This document shows, one piece after another, positions 61,706 through 64,000 of a DNA stretch of 64,000 nt. The stretch is taken from assembly GCA_029817715.1 (NCBI GenBank), contig JARUPY010000606.1, positions 4,526,001-4,590,000 on the forward strand, read 5' to 3'. The notes under the pieces are model-generated. The model was given only the letters and a program-made list of their open reading frames with translations. It was not told the DNA's origin and did not search any database. Both the position numbers and the translations under genes were made by a program. Position 1 is the stretch's first letter; every line of letters starts with the position of its first letter. This DNA is from Melastoma dodecandrum. Lineage: Eukaryota; Streptophyta; Magnoliopsida; Myrtales; Melastomataceae.

Positions 61706-61786
61706 GACCATGCTGGTCTTCCGTGAAATGACTTACTTCCTAATCAAGTTTTACAAGATGATAAATACTCATGACACAACGAGATC

Positions 61787-63247
61787 CTAAACCTCGTACT
61801 GCTGCTGTCGCTCATCCGACCCAGGGGAATCATCTGACACACTGGAATCCTCCAACCCAGTGGAATCGTCCAACCTGCTGGACTCATCCTGCATTGGCTC
61901 CCGACCCTTTCTTCGGGATCGCCTCCGGTGGCTGCCACCGAACTTCAATCTCCCTGTGACCTTGAACCGCTCCTTCTCTGACTGGATGGTGACACACTCT
62001 GGCAAAGCCACTGGGTACCTCACAGAATCGTAACAGTATGAATAGTACATGTGCCTCTGCCTAAACCGCATCATTGCCACACGGTTCTTGTAAGAGATGG
62101 TAGCGTAGTCCTGTGACTCGAGCTCTAGGCTCTTCTCGTAGCAGTTGTTGGTGACCGACTGGAAGGGCTGGAGAGGGTCGACGGGGCATCCCTCCAGTGC
62201 CAGGTCCTTGAATTCTGCCACGAATGGTGCATACTTGTAGTTGACCTTGTACCTTCCGCCAGAGGTCGCCCAGTTGGACGCATCCCATATTGTTGCGTAG
62301 AGGGCCATTGGTTTGGCAGGGAAGTCGCCGCCCATTTCTTCATTCCGGATGATCTCTCTTATCGGGACATCGTCCACGTAAAATCTGAGGAACTTAGCTA
62401 TTCAATGCAAAAGTATTCGAGTAAAACAAGGACTCGGAGGTTGGAGACGGACGAAACTGGAACTCACATGATGTTCACGGCAGTCCAGAGGATGCTGTAG
62501 CGATGGAAGTCACGGGTGGGATCGAACCAGAGAGTGTACCTCTCCTCGCGGCCGCGGCTCGTGCTACCATTGCCATACGCATTCGTCTGGAATCTCCACC
62601 TCCTCCCCCTTATGTTACCCAGGAACTCGATATCAAGCTCGTCATGGTTCTTCTCGAACACGTCTCCATTCGACGTCTAAGACCGGTTACGATCAGAAAC
62701 AAATAATTGTAAATATTAACATCGAGATTTATTCCTTTCGAGACCTTTCTCTCGTGCTTTCTGGCGCAAAAAAGTTCACATGGCAACAGAGCCAAAACTC
62801 ACATAAAACGCAACGACGATGCCGGCCGTGTAATCAGCCGGCAACTTGATCTTCGCAGTGAAGAATCCATGCTGGTACATATTCGAAGAAATGAAACCAG
62901 CGCCTGAAATTGACGAAGCCAAACAAAACCAACGATGCGGTATCAATCCCTCCATTGCAATCTCACAAATCACAGTAAAACAGAGGGGCTGATCCAACAA
63001 CATTACCGGTGAACCTGTCGAGGAGGATCTTGACGCTGTAATCATCATCCGAACGGACAAGGTTGCCCTCTCCGAAAAGATGACTGTATCCATCCTCGAA
63101 GGTGATCGCGGGGACATCGACAACGGAGCCGTTTACAATATGCAACAGCAGCGAGGAAAGGACGATAACGCCAGAAACTACAAGAAGATGAAGGGAGGAG
63201 GCTCTTGTGATTTTATTACCGGAAGGGAATGGAAGATGATTTTCCAT
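61787..63247 (-). CDS. XTH: Xyloglucan endotransglucosylase/hydrolase, group III type
   Basis: Four exons fit in phase: 63247-63007, 62903-62803, 62676-62468 and 62384-61787, giving 382 aa. An N-terminal hydrophobic segment (residues about 20-38, LHLLVVSGVIVLSSLLLHIV) serves as signal peptide. The GH16 catalytic motif reads HDELDIEFLGN with both acidic catalytic residues, followed by the N-glycosylation site NGST, as in XTH27-30-type enzymes. SILWTAVNI continues across an intron into FYVDDVPIRE. The XET C-terminal region follows (YCYDSVRYP, PECV). After it a tail of about 40 residues rich in basic, then Ser/Asp residues is longer than in most members. The enzyme acts in the cell wall, cutting and rejoining xyloglucan. 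Confidence 0.94.
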
Positions 63248-63301
63248 GTTTGTAGGGGAGGGGAGTTGAGGGCAGTTTGGTTAATATTTCACGAGGCAGC
63301 T

Positions 63302-63309
63302 TATAAATA
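63302..63309 (-). promoter_or_regulatory. Probable TATA box of the XTH gene
   Basis: Read on the minus strand the bases give TATTTATAAG, about 55-60 bp before the ATG at 63247, with CCAAT just upstream (63312-63316). This would give a very short leader. Confidence 0.45.
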
Positions 63310-63319
63310 TCATTGGTGG

Positions 63320-64000
63320 GGAAGCAACGCATTTCAGAGAGGAGGAACTTTTCATCTTACCAGTTACAGCGAGAAGACAAGAATAATAAAGACCGGAGGC
63401 GTTTTGGATAAACTGACTGTGTCATAAGAATGGAACATACATTCTTTTTCCCTTTTCAAATTCTCCAAGCAAAGGACCCAAAAAAGAGAAGAAGATAAGG
63501 GTTTTCTTTTCTGCACATAAAGGCTAATGGTGGGCCGATTGATTCAGTCATAAATTATATTTGATTCCCACTCTCTCATGAGATCAATGGTGGATTGAAT
63601 GCCATGGTTAACATAATCATCGACCATTAACTGTTGATGATTGTTGGGGTGTGCTGAATTTGAAGTAGCAAGCACAACAAGAATCATCCTTTTGAAGAAG
63701 ATTCGACCAAAAGAGAACGCCACGAATGAGTCACAAATGGAAGAATTAATTACAATCAGATCAACAAACTCCACTCCCTAAAAGAATTACAATCAGATCA
63801 CACAGTACTTGATACATATAAACGAGTTTCAAGTACTAACACAACCCCCCCCCTTTCTTGAACAGATAAAACATTATCAAGGGTAGGATATTACAATAGT
63901 ATTCAGGTCCATCCCTCTGTGGCTACAATGGGATCTGGACACTAAACACTAAACTGATGGAAGCACAAACCCAAGGCAGACGGGATAATGAGAATCTCAT
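63320..64000. other. Upstream region of the XTH gene
   Basis: Nothing gene-like is seen to the end of the window. The sequence is presumably promoter and intergenic DNA of the minus-strand XTH gene. Confidence 0.5.

Noticed and set aside
1..64000. CRISPR arrays, operons, bacterial-type signals, rRNA or tRNA genes
   Set aside because: None was seen; the window is nuclear plant DNA.

Overview
The window is nuclear DNA of a flowering plant. It shows GT-AG introns, plant-specific gene families (KANADI, RCD1/SRO, XTH, BPA1-like), plastid-lipid and ABCE gene relics, and abundant Ty3/gypsy, Ty1/copia and hAT-type elements. The sequence alone does not fix the species. Six genes look intact: a small membrane protein (4618-5282, minus), a small conserved plant protein (5888-7122, plus), a KANADI GARP transcription factor (12857-16508, plus), an RCD1/SRO-like WWE-PARP-RST protein (34649-38171, minus), an ABHD17-like alpha/beta hydrolase (59839-61705, plus) and a xyloglucan endotransglucosylase/hydrolase (61787-63247, minus). 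For each of them I assembled exons whose splice sites and phases agree.

Layout: 1-2.3 kb holds the broken 3' half of a chromovirus (Ty3/gypsy). It is followed by the relic of a BPA1-like RNA-binding protein gene (about 3.0-3.8 kb). A head-to-head pair of small genes occupies 4.6-7.1 kb. Then come a gene-poor stretch with a 52-bp tandem repeat, and KANADI at 12.9-16.5 kb. A complete but decayed Tat-type Ty3/gypsy element fills 18002-30935 (TG...CA LTRs, GGGGG target duplication). It carries a long antisense reading frame for a plant-mobile-domain protein. Next to it lies a small hAT-like element. The RCD1-like gene follows, with an 885-bp non-autonomous hAT element in one intron (exact 8-bp duplication).

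From 41.6 to 56.2 kb lies a dead ABCE (RLI, ribosome-recycling ATPase) gene read on the minus strand. A Ty1/copia element with an intact 1530-codon frame is inserted in the exon for its second ABC signature (TATTG duplication). A chromovirus sits directly behind its first exon, and several frameshifts are visible in the remaining exons. Divergent from it is a relic of a plastid glycerol-3-phosphate acyltransferase gene (about 56.6-57.9 kb). The window ends with the convergent ABHD17-like and XTH genes, whose stop codons are only 81 bp apart.

The three gene relics (BPA1-like, ABCE, GPAT) keep their introns, so they are decayed duplicate copies and not retrocopies. This fits loss of redundant genes after segmental or whole-genome duplication, with retrotransposons accumulating in the region. 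Apart from the shared promoter region at 5.3-5.9 kb and the shared 3' region at 61.7 kb, the intact genes show no functional link to one another.
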